DNA from: Hyphomonadaceae bacterium TMED5
Lineage (GTDB): Bacteria; Pseudomonadota; Alphaproteobacteria; Caulobacterales; Hyphomonadaceae
Direction: 5' to 3'
Length of the DNA stretch: 64,000 nucleotides
Assembly: GCA_002173095.1 (NCBI GenBank)
Contig: NHBK01000009.1
Coordinates: 682,001 to 746,000, forward strand
The notes under the pieces were generated by a model. It worked only from the letters and a program-made list of their open reading frames with translations. It searched no databases and was not told the origin of the DNA. Made by a program: the position numbers and the translations under genes. Below are positions 23,722 to 32,829 of this stretch, piece after piece. Each line of letters starts with the position of its first letter. The stretch's first letter is position 1.

Positions 23722-24762
23722 TTAGTCCAGCAGAGTGTCAGTCTCGCGCAGGCGCGTTGGCAAGGCGCCAAAATCACTCGTCACATACTCTGCCATGATT
23801 GAGCGGGCTTCTTCAAAGCCGTCTTCTGCCGTCATTGCACCGGACACGACATCTTCGGCAATGGTCAGAAGTGGACCGTAAAGCTCATCCGTTTCGCCCG
23901 GCACGGTAATGGCAAAACTTTCGTTTTCGGCTGCAATGCGCGCCCATTCCGCGCGGATCAAAGCCCAATAGTCTGATGTCGCATCCCAATATTCCAGTGC
24001 GGGCGTCGGGTCGAACTCATCGCTGTGCGCATAGGTGTTCACGCCAACTTCCCGCACGAGAGCGATTGGATCACCATGTCCGAGGATCAGCTTGGTGTTG
24101 TTCTGCTCATGCACCCAGCCAAAGGGCGTGATGGTGTGCTGATTGATGGCGTCTACCGTGTGATAATCATCGCGTGTGGTCATGTCACGACGGGGAAGGG
24201 GGCGCCATTCGGCAGGCGGTGTCCATTGGGATATCCCATCCTCATGGCTCCATTGGCCGACCGCGCCATAGCGTGGCGCATCATCCACCTGATAAACCGT
24301 CTGTGACCAGCTGCCCTGTGATAGCGCTGCGGGAATCTCACGCGTTTCCCATGCATTTCCACCAATAAAAACGAGGACGTGCGAGGGTTCATACATCCAG
24401 TCCTGGCGCCAGTGTTTGACAACTACTGGCGCATCCGCCGGGCCGACGACCAGAATGTGCTGAAGGCTGATGAACTCACCATCATCCTCAATGACGCGAA
24501 CCACTTCATATCCGCCAGAGAGTTTCTCATCTGCAAGCTCATATCCGGCGAGCAGCGGTACGGTTTCCTGAAACTGGAAGCGGACATGATAATCCCCCGC
24601 CATGGCAAGGATTGCCGCTCGGTCCTGCTCGAAGTGCGCGGCCGGTGTGGCGGGTTGATAGGTCTGTGCTGCGACCGGATCCTGGACTGGAGCTGTGGCG
24701 CAGGCGGTTGCCAGTGCGCAGGCTGAAGCGCCGACTAGAGTTTTTATCATCTGAGATGGCAT
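23722..24762 (-). CDS. DUF6607-like exported lipoprotein next to TonB receptor
   Basis: A 346-residue protein with a signal peptide and lipobox-like ATAC (cysteine about 21). The mature protein includes AILAMAGDYHVRFQFQETV near residue 52, VVVKHWRQDWMYEPSHVLVF near 112 and WVHEQNNTKLI near 218. This pattern reminds me of the DUF6607 family found beside TonB-dependent heme/iron receptors. Several H and W residues (KHWRQDW, HEQNN) could bind a ligand. It is divergent from a TonB receptor carrying a Fur-type box, so it is probably iron-regulated and may help use the same substrate. Family name and role are inferences from memory and context. Confidence 0.6.
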   Translation of the reverse strand: MPSQMIKTLVGASACALATACATAPVQDPVAAQTYQPATPAAHFEQDRAAILAMAGDYHVRFQFQETVPLLAGYELADEKLSGGYEVVRVIEDDGEFISLQHILVVGPADAPVVVKHWRQDWMYEPSHVLVFIGGNAWETREIPAALSQGSWSQTVYQVDDAPRYGAVGQWSHEDGISQWTPPAEWRPLPRRDMTTRDDYHTVDAINQHTITPFGWVHEQNNTKLILGHGDPIALVREVGVNTYAHSDEFDPTPALEYWDATSDYWALIRAEWARIAAENESFAITVPGETDELYGPLLTIAEDVVSGAMTAEDGFEEARSIMAEYVTSDFGALPTRLRETDTLLD

Positions 24763-24793
24763 CTCGTTTCCCCTCTGAAGTTACGAAATTGAT

Positions 24794-24808
24794 ATTCTAA
24801 TTAAGAAT
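24794..24808. promoter_or_regulatory. Short AT-rich inverted repeat in divergent promoter region
   Basis: ATTCT-AATTA-AGAAT is a perfect 5-bp inverted repeat 31 bp upstream of the DUF6607-like gene start and 68 bp upstream of the receptor start. Its placement suits control of the leftward gene. It may be a second weak Fur-type site or simply AT-rich promoter DNA. Confidence 0.3.
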
Positions 24809-24841
24809 GACTTGCAATCTCATAATTATAGCTTTACGCAA

Positions 24842-24858
24842 TTGCAAATCATTCGCAA
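24842..24858 (+). promoter_or_regulatory. Alphaproteobacterial Fur-type operator
   Basis: TTGCAAAT-C-ATTCGCAA is a 17-bp near-perfect palindrome (7 of 8 arm positions) that fits the TGCAAAT-n-ATTTGCA type of site bound by alphaproteobacterial Fur. It ends 17 bp before the TonB receptor ATG, where bound repressor would block the promoter. It predicts iron-repressed expression of the receptor and perhaps of the divergent gene. Confidence 0.65.
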
Positions 24859-24875
24859 ATAATGTTGGGGAACAT

Positions 24876-27023
24876 ATGTCTGACCGAAAACTCAATGCCC
24901 GGGATTTGCTGAAAGGCGTCGCGCTGAGCGTCGTTCTCATGGCACCTGCCGCGTACGCAGCCGAACCTGAAGAACCAGAAGAGCTGCGGGCGGATGAGGT
25001 AACTGTTTATGGTACGTCGAACCCGATCCCGGTTTTTGAATATCCGGGCCAGGTGAGTGTCGTATCCCGAGATGAGATTGAGAGCCTGATCCCATCCAGC
25101 CCGTCTGACCTGCTGCGCGATGTGCCGGGCGTAGAGTTCTCAGGTGGCCCGCGCCGAACAGGTGAGGTGCCGAGCATTCGTGGTCTGACAGGCGAGAATG
25201 TGCTCATTCTTCTGGATGGCGCGCGCCAGTCTTTCATATCCGGACATGATGGTCGTTTCTTTCTCGATCCTGAACTGATTAACACGGCTGAAGTCGTGCG
25301 CGGTCCGGCGTCTGCGCTGTATGGCTCAGGCGCAGTTGGCGGCGTTCTCGCGTTTGAAACGGTGGATGCAGCAGACTTTCTTCGCGAGGGCGAGAGCTTT
25401 GGTGCGCGGATGCGTGCGGGCTATCAAAGCGCGAATGAAGAAACCTTTGGCAGCTTCACAGTGTTTGGCGTTCAGGGCGGTTTTGACGGGCTTGCCAGCC
25501 TGACGCTGCGGTCATCCGGCGATATCGAGCTGGGATCTGGCGCCTTGCTGCCATCCGATGATGAAATTGAAAGCGGTATTGTAAAGCTCGGCTATCAATT
25601 CACTGACGCCTTGCGCGGGGAGTTTTCATGGCAGGGCTTCAGCAACTCCGCGATCGAGCCGAATAACGGGCAGGGTACCGGTTCCAGTGGCGATGACACG
25701 CTGGATCGAGATGTCGAAAAAGACATTGAGAGCGATACGCTGCGAGCGGGGCTGTATTTTGACCCGCAAACGGACTGGATCGACGCCCAGCTGACTGTGT
25801 ACCAGGCCAATAATGCGGTCGATGAATATGACCCGACGATACCGCGCTATTTCGGTCGCGAGATCGAAACAACCGGTTTCAGTGCGCGAAATGCATCCCG
25901 TTTTGAGATGTTCGGTCTGGACACTGTGTTGACCATTGGTGGCGACTGGTATGAGGATGAGCAGACCGGTTCCGACACGGACACCACAGACGGCACGCGG
26001 GGCGGTGTGCCAAATGCGAGCTCTGAATTTACCGGCATTTATGCTCAGCTGGAAACGCGGGTCGAACAGCCTTTCGGCCTGCCGGGTGAAGTCCTGATTA
26101 TTCCAGGTATTCGATACGACTCCTTTGAGAGCAGCTCTGAAAGTTCTGGTGATGTGGATGCGACGGAAGAAGTCTCACCCCGACTTGCGGCGAGCTATGG
26201 TCCGGTCAGCTGGTTCCGCGTTTTCGGCAGCTATGCTGAAGGTCTGCGCGCGCCGTCTGTGAACGAGTTGTATCTCGATGGGGTGCATTTCTCTGTACCG
26301 CACCCAATGTTGTTTGATGCGACGACCGGCAGCTATGTCTTTGTCTCCAACAGCTTTGTGCCAAATGATGCGCTCTTGCCAGAAACCAGTGAGACGGTGG
26401 AATTCGGCATGGGGGTGGATTTTGCCGATGTGCTGACATCGGGCGACCGACTGCAGGGCAAATTTTCTTACTATGAGAGTGATGTTGAAGACCTGATCAA
26501 TCTTGCCGTCGATTTCGCCTATGATGCCAGCTGCTTTATCGGGCCGAGCTTCTATCCATGTACGGCGGGGACGACCTATTCCTCCAATGTTGATGCGGCT
26601 GAGCTGTCTGGCACAGAGATGGAGCTTGCCTATGAGGCGCCGTCTTATTTTGCGCGGTTGAGCTATTCTTCAATCGACGGGACGGACCTCTCAACGGGCG
26701 CGGACCTTTCGACACTCACTCCTGACCGGGTGGCCCTAAATGCGGGCCTGATCCTGGCAGATCAGAATATGCGGGTCGGTACTCGCATTCAGTTCGCGTC
26801 TGATTTTGAACGCGATGACGGAACCGGCACCCTTGTGGAAGAACGCGACGGCTACACGGTGCTCGACCTTTATGCGAGCTGGGAGCCCGCATCAGTCGAC
26901 GGTCTGCGTCTCGATTTCGGTGTCGATAATCTGTTCGGTGAAGACTATGAGCGCGTCTATGCGGGCGTCTCTGAACCGGGTCAGAACTTCAAAATTTCCG
27001 CCAGCTATCAATGGGGCGGATGA
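24876..27023 (+). CDS. TonB-dependent receptor, probable heme/iron uptake
   Basis: A 715-residue outer-membrane receptor. A signal peptide ends near AAYAAEPE, and a plug domain follows with VTVYGTSNPIPVFEYPGQVS, DLLRDVPGVEFSGGPRR, IRGLTGENVLILLDGARQ and VRGPASALYGSGAVGG. The plug style and the FISGHDGRFFLDPELI segment match the hemoglobin/heme-type receptors. The C-terminus (NFKISASYQWGG) ends the barrel. The ATG at 24876 is preferred over an upstream frame start because GGGGAAC precedes it and the signal peptide begins there. The Fur-type box and DUF6607-like neighbour support iron or heme as substrate. Confidence 0.85.
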   Translation: MSDRKLNARDLLKGVALSVVLMAPAAYAAEPEEPEELRADEVTVYGTSNPIPVFEYPGQVSVVSRDEIESLIPSSPSDLLRDVPGVEFSGGPRRTGEVPSIRGLTGENVLILLDGARQSFISGHDGRFFLDPELINTAEVVRGPASALYGSGAVGGVLAFETVDAADFLREGESFGARMRAGYQSANEETFGSFTVFGVQGGFDGLASLTLRSSGDIELGSGALLPSDDEIESGIVKLGYQFTDALRGEFSWQGFSNSAIEPNNGQGTGSSGDDTLDRDVEKDIESDTLRAGLYFDPQTDWIDAQLTVYQANNAVDEYDPTIPRYFGREIETTGFSARNASRFEMFGLDTVLTIGGDWYEDEQTGSDTDTTDGTRGGVPNASSEFTGIYAQLETRVEQPFGLPGEVLIIPGIRYDSFESSSESSGDVDATEEVSPRLAASYGPVSWFRVFGSYAEGLRAPSVNELYLDGVHFSVPHPMLFDATTGSYVFVSNSFVPNDALLPETSETVEFGMGVDFADVLTSGDRLQGKFSYYESDVEDLINLAVDFAYDASCFIGPSFYPCTAGTTYSSNVDAAELSGTEMELAYEAPSYFARLSYSSIDGTDLSTGADLSTLTPDRVALNAGLILADQNMRVGTRIQFASDFERDDGTGTLVEERDGYTVLDLYASWEPASVDGLRLDFGVDNLFGEDYERVYAGVSEPGQNFKISASYQWGG

Positions 27024-27039
27024 GCAGGGTTACAGAGTT

Positions 27040-27118
27040 CAGTCAGGCTTCAGCCCCCTGACTGATGGCTCCGGTCTTCCGTCAGTGTGTGGAAGATCTG
27101 TGTGGGAAGGCCGGAGCC
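27040..27118. terminator. Two tandem hairpins between convergent genes
   Basis: CAGTCAGG (27040-27047) pairs with CCTGACTG (27057-27064), and GGCTCCGGTCTTCC (27067-27080) pairs with GGAAGGCCGGAGCC (27105-27118) at 13 of 14 positions. The second ends exactly at the stop codon of the leftward LD-carboxypeptidase gene. There is no T run on either strand, so this is not a textbook intrinsic terminator, but its position between convergent genes suggests bidirectional termination or 3' end protection. Confidence 0.4.
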
Positions 27119-27955
27119 CTACCCTTGTCCCCAGACAACCATTTTATTGTCGACGTCATGGCCGATATCCGCGCGGCCTAGATAAGGAATGCCAGACCGG
27201 TGACACCAGTCCTGAACGCTTTCCTCATAGGTCATGCCGAAGGCGATTTCGTTTTCCGGAATGTCTGAGCAGCGGCCAAGCGCAATGCCATGCACATTGC
27301 GGATATTCTCATTCGAGCAGAGCGTGAACATCTTCCGGTCGATAGCGTATTCATACTCGCCGACATCTTCCACCATCAGAACATGACCAGACAGGTCTGG
27401 CATCCATGGCGTTCCAATCAAATGTTCAATAATCGTCAGATTGATCGCCACACGCGGGTGCGGGGTGCGCATAGTGGGTTCAATGCCCTGAAGGCTGCGG
27501 CCGGTCAGATAGTCCAGTACGCGCGCAATACAGGCTTCGCCGCCAGTGCGGTTGATCTCGACCGTGACGGGGCCGTGGATCGGGCGACCAATCTGCATTT
27601 TATAGAGGCGAGCCAGCACGGCGCCAAAGTCTGAATAGCCAATATAGGCTTTGGCATTTGCATTGGCGTTCAGGCGTTCGAACATGGAATCATAAAGGCG
27701 CATACAGCCATAGCCGCCGCGCGCCGCCCAGATGGCGTCAATGTCCGGCGAGTTTGCATATTCCAGAAAGGCGAGGCTGCGGGCTTCATCCGTGCCGGCG
27801 AAATGGCCGTGGCGCAAAAAGCATTGCGGGTGGAAGCGTAATTCCACTTCGCTTCCATAATGCTCATACGCATAACGGGTCACTTTTTCGGCGGTTTCCC
27901 GGTCTATGCCCTTTGCCGGGGCGACCACGCCTATCGTCAAACCAGAACTGCCCAT
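27119..27955 (-). CDS. ldcA: LD-carboxypeptidase (peptidase S66, LdcA-like)
   Basis: A 278-residue cytoplasmic S66 peptidase that removes the terminal D-alanine from murein tetrapeptides during peptidoglycan recycling. The N-terminus (LTIGVVAPAKGID) and AARGGYGCMRL (about 78-88) are family marks. The nucleophile is serine 108 in YIGYSDFGAV, the glutamate lies in VEDVGEYEYAIDR and the histidine in DIGHDVDNK. It is divergent from an Mpl/MurC-like ligase with only 35 bp between start codons; the two act in the same salvage pathway. AGAGG precedes the ATG. A longer frame upstream overlaps the ligase and is not credible. Confidence 0.85.
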   Translation of the reverse strand: MGSSGLTIGVVAPAKGIDRETAEKVTRYAYEHYGSEVELRFHPQCFLRHGHFAGTDEARSLAFLEYANSPDIDAIWAARGGYGCMRLYDSMFERLNANANAKAYIGYSDFGAVLARLYKMQIGRPIHGPVTVEINRTGGEACIARVLDYLTGRSLQGIEPTMRTPHPRVAINLTIIEHLIGTPWMPDLSGHVLMVEDVGEYEYAIDRKMFTLCSNENIRNVHGIALGRCSDIPENEIAFGMTYEESVQDWCHRSGIPYLGRADIGHDVDNKMVVWGQG

Positions 27956-27990
27956 ATAGACCTCTAAGTGTAAGAGATGAGTGATTCGAA

Positions 27991-29430
27991 ATGACCCTAT
28001 CCGGTGAGAGCCAGAAGGCCAAAAGCTATTTCTTCTGCGGCATAGGTGGAAGTGGCATGTTGCCACTCGCAATGATCCTGAAAGGGCAGGGCGCTGAAGT
28101 TTCAGGCTCTGACCGGGCATATGATCAGGGTCGCTCGCCAGAGAAGTTCGATTATCTGAAATCGCAGGGCTTTAAACTCTTCCCGCAGGATGGTTCTGGC
28201 CTGAAAGATAAAGACCAGATCCTTGTCGCCTCTGCTGCCGTTGAAGACACTGTGCCTGATGTCGCTGCGGCGCTGAAACTTGGCTGTACGCGCCTTGGCC
28301 GCGCAGAGCTTCTCTCAAGCCTGTTCAATGCCGCGCCGAAAAGCATTGGCGTTGCGGGTACGTCTGGCAAATCGACCACGACGGGCATGATTGGCTGGAT
28401 TCTTTCAGACCTTGGTTATGATCCGACTGTCATGAATGGCGCGGTGATGAAGAACTTCGTCTCCCCGGACGCGCTGTTTGCCAGTGCGCTTGTCGGTAAG
28501 GGCGGGATTTTTGTCAGCGAAGTCGATGAGAGCGATGGCTCCATTGCGCGCTATAACCCGACGGTCGCTCTGATCAACAATATCGCGCTCGATCACAAGA
28601 CAATGGACGAACTTCGCGAGCTGTTTGAAGGCTTTGCGCGCCGGTCTGATGTCGCCATTCTGAATGATGAGAATGACGAGACCCGCCATCTGGATGAGAA
28701 GCTGCTCGGCCATGGTGAGGAAATGGGCCATCCATGTGTGTCTTTCTCACTGGAAGATCCGATGTCGGAATTTACGGCCAGCGATATTGAGCCCGGCCCG
28801 ACCTCTATCTCTTTTCGTGCGCAGATGAGCGATGAGAGCCAGAAAATGGCTTTCGTGACGCTGCAAATGCCGGGCGTTCACAATGTCTATAATGCGCTGG
28901 CGGCGATTGCCGCTGTCACGCGCGTGGGCGTCAACTTTGACGATGCCTGTAAATCCATAGAGCGCTTTACTGGCATTCGTCGCCGGTTTGATATCGTTGG
29001 CACGTCTGAGGCTGGCGTCACGGTGATTGATGATTTCGGGCATAACCCGGACAAGATCGGTGCAACACTTCGCACGCTGCATGATTTTGACGGGCGACTG
29101 CTCGTCATGTTCCAGCCGCATGGGTTTGGGCCGCTCCGCAAAATGCGCGATGAATTCATCGAAACGTTTGTAGAGGGTTTGAACGATGAGGACATTCTCA
29201 TCATGCCGCAGCCTGTCTATTTCGGCGGAACGGTAGACCGGTCTGTCACCAGTGAAGACATCGTGCGCCGGGTGAATGTCAGCAGCAAAAATGCTGAAGT
29301 CTTCATGACGCGCGAAGAATGCGGCGACCGTCTGGTAGAGCTGGCACAGCCCGGCGACCGCATTATTGTGATGGGCGCACGCGATGATACCTTGTCTGAC
29401 TTTGCGGCAGGTGTGTTAGCGCGCGTCTGA
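27991..29430 (+). CDS. mpl: Mur ligase family protein, Mpl/MurC-like
   Basis: A 479-residue three-domain Mur ligase. The Rossmann start YFFCGIGGSGMLPLA is typical of MurC/Mpl. The P-loop is GTSGKST (123-129) instead of the usual GTHGKTT. The central domain has SEVDESDGS and NNIALDH, and the C-terminal domain has IDDFGHNPDKI and FQPHGFGPLRKMRDE. Mpl joins recycled L-Ala-D-Glu-mDAP tripeptide to UDP-MurNAc; MurC adds L-alanine. The LD-carboxypeptidase neighbour, which makes the tripeptide, argues for the recycling role, but the divergent P-loop and lack of a reference alignment leave the substrate open. Confidence 0.7.
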   Translation: MTLSGESQKAKSYFFCGIGGSGMLPLAMILKGQGAEVSGSDRAYDQGRSPEKFDYLKSQGFKLFPQDGSGLKDKDQILVASAAVEDTVPDVAAALKLGCTRLGRAELLSSLFNAAPKSIGVAGTSGKSTTTGMIGWILSDLGYDPTVMNGAVMKNFVSPDALFASALVGKGGIFVSEVDESDGSIARYNPTVALINNIALDHKTMDELRELFEGFARRSDVAILNDENDETRHLDEKLLGHGEEMGHPCVSFSLEDPMSEFTASDIEPGPTSISFRAQMSDESQKMAFVTLQMPGVHNVYNALAAIAAVTRVGVNFDDACKSIERFTGIRRRFDIVGTSEAGVTVIDDFGHNPDKIGATLRTLHDFDGRLLVMFQPHGFGPLRKMRDEFIETFVEGLNDEDILIMPQPVYFGGTVDRSVTSEDIVRRVNVSSKNAEVFMTREECGDRLVELAQPGDRIIVMGARDDTLSDFAAGVLARV

Positions 29431-29464
29431 CGGCAAATTGCCAGAATAGAAACGAGGAAACGCC

Positions 29465-30220
29465 ATGTCTGAATTTATCAGCGTTGAACGCCATGACCGG
29501 GTCAGCGTAATCAAAATTGACCGCCCTGCGGCCAAGAATGCGCTCACTCAGGATATGTATGGCGCGATTGCTGACGCCCTGTTTGAGGCCGATGAAAACC
29601 GCGATATCCGCGCCGTGCTTCTCACCTCTGACGATGAGATGTTCACGGCCGGAAACGATTTGCGCGATTTCCAGAAAGGCCCGAGCGAAGGCGAGGCGCC
29701 GGTTGGTCGGTTCCTGCGTGCTATTCGTGACGTGAACGTGCCTTTCATCATTGCGGTCAACGGCCCGTCCATTGGTGTCGGTCTGACCATGCTTCTGCAT
29801 GCCGATCTGGTGATTGCGGGTGAGCGGGCGACCTTCAAGGCGCCGTTTGCGCAGATTGGCGTTGTGCCAGAAGCGGGATCATCGCTCCTTCTGCCGCAAG
29901 CTGTGGGCATGGCATGGGCAAATGATATTCTGCTGACAGGGCGCGCCCTGACGGCGCAAGAGGCGCTTTCCATCGGCTTGATTTCTCGCATCTATCCGGA
30001 TGCTGAACTGGCGGGTGAGGCGATGACGCTCGCCACACAGATTTCAAAAATGCCGCCAAATGCATTGTTTGAATCCAAAAAGCTCATTCGTGCTGGACGC
30101 GATGCCATTGTCGCTCAGATGGAGAAGGAAATGGTCGCGTTTGGTAATCAGCTGAGTTCAGCTGAATTCAAGGAGGCGGCAACCGCCTTCTTTGAGAAGC
30201 GCGCGCCTGTTTTCGACTAA
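29465..30220 (+). CDS. Enoyl-CoA hydratase/isomerase family protein
   Basis: A 251-residue crotonase-fold protein. The family pattern is clear: VSVIKIDRPAAKNALTQDMY at the start, the first oxyanion-hole segment FTAGNDLRDF (about 60-69), the second INVPFIIAVNGPSIGVG-like segment (about 95-110), and FAQIGVVPEAGSSLLLPQ (about 125-145). An aspartate/glutamate pattern with a conserved E in VPEAGS fits isomerase-type members better than a classical two-glutamate hydratase. A hydrophobic-acid CoA thioester is the likely substrate class; the exact one is unknown. A strong terminator follows. Confidence 0.8.
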   Translation: MSEFISVERHDRVSVIKIDRPAAKNALTQDMYGAIADALFEADENRDIRAVLLTSDDEMFTAGNDLRDFQKGPSEGEAPVGRFLRAIRDVNVPFIIAVNGPSIGVGLTMLLHADLVIAGERATFKAPFAQIGVVPEAGSSLLLPQAVGMAWANDILLTGRALTAQEALSIGLISRIYPDAELAGEAMTLATQISKMPPNALFESKKLIRAGRDAIVAQMEKEMVAFGNQLSSAEFKEAATAFFEKRAPVFD

Positions 30221-30242
30221 GCTTTTGAGCATAACCTAAAAA

Positions 30243-30270
30243 AGAAGGGCGGCCCGAGGGCCGCCCTTTT
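30243..30270. terminator. Bidirectional Rho-independent terminator
   Basis: The stem GGGCGGCC(C)/(G)GGCCGCCC (30247-30266) with a tetraloop is flanked by AAAGAA on the left and TTTT on the right, so a T run follows the stem on both strands. It lies between the convergent enoyl-CoA hydratase and TonB receptor genes and should serve both. Confidence 0.85.
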
Positions 30271-30303
30271 CAGTTCGGGAGGAATGCACTCTCGTGCAAA
30301 CTT

Positions 30304-32643
30304 TTAGTAGTCGTAGGTCAGCTCGATACCGACAACGCGACCGCGTTTCAGTGGAGAGAGCGTACCAACGGCTGGGTACTGATCGAACGGTGCGTTCACG
30401 CCATTGCCGAGCGCTTCACCGCCTGGAACGAATGGAGCAACGTTGCTACCGAATGGGAGCTGCGTGTCGTTACCAGCGCTGACCTGATCAAGCAGGTTGT
30501 CGCCGAAGACAGACATGGAGATGCCGTCCCAAGGCGTTTCCCAGGATACGTTCGCGCTGAGCGCGTCATATTCCTGGATCCAGCCGAAGTTGTTGTCCGT
30601 GTAAGCGAACTCATCTTTGTGCTGGAAGTTCACGCGGGTCACGAGCGCGCCATTGCTGCCGAGGTCGTGGTCATAGATGAAGCCGAAACCATAGGTCAGC
30701 TCTGGAACGCGTGGGATCGCAAGATCGAGATCTGCTGCGGAAACAACGCCGTCGCCAGAAATGTCGAAGTCGACAGATGTGTACTCAGCATCGATGAGGC
30801 CGATATTCGCTGTGACGAGCAGGGAGTCGGTAACCGCATAGCGGCCTTCTACTTCCACACCCAGAATGTCAGCATCAGCGGTGTTGACGATGTTCTGAAC
30901 AACGCCGGCCGTTGGGTCTGACAGGTTCACTTCGCGTTGCATGTCGGAAATCTGCGTGAAGAACACAGCAGAGTTGACCTGACCGCGGCCGTCTTCAGTT
31001 TCCCACTTATTGCCGAGCTCGAAACTGTCGACAGTTTCTTCGTCGAATGCACGGGACTGACCAGCTGGGAACAGGTTCTCAAACGCGGTCGGAGACGTGA
31101 TGCGGAAGTTGTAACCACCGGAACGGAAGCCACGAGTGTAGTTGCCGTAGAACTGGGTGGTGTCGTTCATGAAGTATTGGAAGCCCAGACGCGGTGTCCA
31201 GTTTTCCCATGTGTCGCCATCGTCAAAGCCGTTGGACTCACCCGGAATGAACGGGTTCGTACCGGAAGTTGGGCAAGTTTCGTCAACGACGGAGCATTCC
31301 GGGCGCGGACGGATGTAAGTCACAGCCGCATCTTTTTCTTCACGGGACCAGCGCAGACCGAAGATACCCGTGAAGTTTTCCGTGAAGTCATAATCGATCT
31401 GACCGAAGACACCCAGAACCGTGTGGTCCTGACGGCCGCCACCATAGAAGGTTGCAGCGGAAGATGCAGGAATGACGCGAGCTTCCGTATAACCAACTTC
31501 CTGCTCGAAATAGAACAGGCCGGTTGTCAGGTCGATGTCACCGAAACGACCGTTGTAACGCAGCTCGTTAGAGATCTGTTCTGCTTCCAGCTCTGTGTCA
31601 GAGTGGAAGAGCGTCAGCGGTGTAGAGTCGATGTCGCCGCCAGTCGTGTTGTTCAGGCTTCGATAACCGAAGATGTTGGTGATCGTGCCGTTGCCGAAAT
31701 CGACATCAACAGTCGTCTGGTTTGAGATGAACGTGTTCTCAGACGTCGCAAAGCCAGGATAGTTAATGGAGAAGTCGAACGTGTCACGTTCGAACAGACC
31801 GCGGTTCTGGCCGGATGGGCCATCGCTGCGTCCATCGCCATACTGGATTTTGAACAGGTTGGAGATGTAGTCGGTTGGGAACCAGTCCAGTGCGCCGCGC
31901 ACGATATAGGACTGAGCCTCACCGTGGTTTTCGCCGTTTGCAAGGTTCTGGAAGTAACCTTCATCACCATTGTAGAAGACAGACAGTTTACCGTTGAGGC
32001 GACCTTCGATCAGAGGACCTGAAACGATACCCTGAATGATGGTGTTGCCGGCGCCGCGATCGTCGTCGATCGGTGTTTCATACGTCACGCGAGCACGTGC
32101 CGTGAAATCGTCTGTCGGGTTGCTGGTTGTGATCAGAACTGCGCCACCAGTCGTGTTACGACCGAAAAGCAGACCTTGTGGGCCACGCAGAACTTCAACG
32201 CTTTCCATGTCGAACAGGTCGAGTACGAGACCGCTATTGAGGCCCATATAAACGCCGTCAACGAATACACCGACTGCAGGGTCGATGGACGGAATAGAAG
32301 AGTTCACACCAAGACCACGGATAGCGAAGTTAGCTGTGCCGCGGCTCGTGCCAGCGTCATCGAGAGACACGTTTGGTGAAGAATAGCTGAGAGATTCCAG
32401 ATCACGCACGTTCAGTGCGTCCAGCGTATCAGAGTTATACGCGGTTACTGAAACAGGTACAGATTGTACATCTTCTACATCAGACTTTTTAGTTGCGCTT
32501 ACAGTAACCGTTTGAAGAACGCGGCTTACAGCGCTTTCGCGTTCTTGAGGTGCAGGCGCTTCTGCTTCCTGAGCAAAGGCGAATGCTGAGCATGACAAAG
32601 CAATGGCGGACGCACTGCCGACCAATACATGGCTAATTTTCAT
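30304..32643 (-). CDS. TonB-dependent receptor, substrate unknown
   Basis: A 779-residue outer-membrane receptor. The signal peptide ends near FAFAQEAE. The TonB-box-like segment TVTVSATKKS is followed by a plug with PVSVTAYNSDTLDAL, RGLGVNSSIPSIDPAVGVFVDGVY and VEVLRGPQGLLFGRNTTGGAV. The C-terminus ends in VVGIELTYDY. This plug style (GVFVDGVY...GLLFGRNTTGGA) is typical of the large family of receptors in Caulobacterales and Sphingomonadales that take up plant or algal compounds, siderophores or other large ligands. No transport operon partner is adjacent, so no substrate can be proposed. The 186 bp upstream are AT-rich and probably hold the promoter; nothing else is seen there. Confidence 0.85.
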   Translation of the reverse strand: MKISHVLVGSASAIALSCSAFAFAQEAEAPAPQERESAVSRVLQTVTVSATKKSDVEDVQSVPVSVTAYNSDTLDALNVRDLESLSYSSPNVSLDDAGTSRGTANFAIRGLGVNSSIPSIDPAVGVFVDGVYMGLNSGLVLDLFDMESVEVLRGPQGLLFGRNTTGGAVLITTSNPTDDFTARARVTYETPIDDDRGAGNTIIQGIVSGPLIEGRLNGKLSVFYNGDEGYFQNLANGENHGEAQSYIVRGALDWFPTDYISNLFKIQYGDGRSDGPSGQNRGLFERDTFDFSINYPGFATSENTFISNQTTVDVDFGNGTITNIFGYRSLNNTTGGDIDSTPLTLFHSDTELEAEQISNELRYNGRFGDIDLTTGLFYFEQEVGYTEARVIPASSAATFYGGGRQDHTVLGVFGQIDYDFTENFTGIFGLRWSREEKDAAVTYIRPRPECSVVDETCPTSGTNPFIPGESNGFDDGDTWENWTPRLGFQYFMNDTTQFYGNYTRGFRSGGYNFRITSPTAFENLFPAGQSRAFDEETVDSFELGNKWETEDGRGQVNSAVFFTQISDMQREVNLSDPTAGVVQNIVNTADADILGVEVEGRYAVTDSLLVTANIGLIDAEYTSVDFDISGDGVVSAADLDLAIPRVPELTYGFGFIYDHDLGSNGALVTRVNFQHKDEFAYTDNNFGWIQEYDALSANVSWETPWDGISMSVFGDNLLDQVSAGNDTQLPFGSNVAPFVPGGEALGNGVNAPFDQYPAVGTLSPLKRGRVVGIELTYDY

Positions 32644-32829
32644 GGTTTTAAACTCCCTAAAACCTCAATGTCTTTTTATATGCAGCTCGAGGCCGCTTTT
32701 GTTGGAGTTAGGTAGCATTAAATGGATTTTTAAAAAGTATATAACAAAATTAAAATGCGTTTAGTGACAAAAAAACCACGTACACTAAAGGGAATAATAG
32801 TTATTACATGAAGTAATAATTCGTATACT

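Noticed and set aside
30937-31725. 262-codon open frame on the plus strand inside the TonB receptor gene
   Set aside because: It is antisense to a strongly supported receptor; its valine- and threonine-rich product has no recognisable domain. Long antisense frames are expected in such GC-rich coding sequence.
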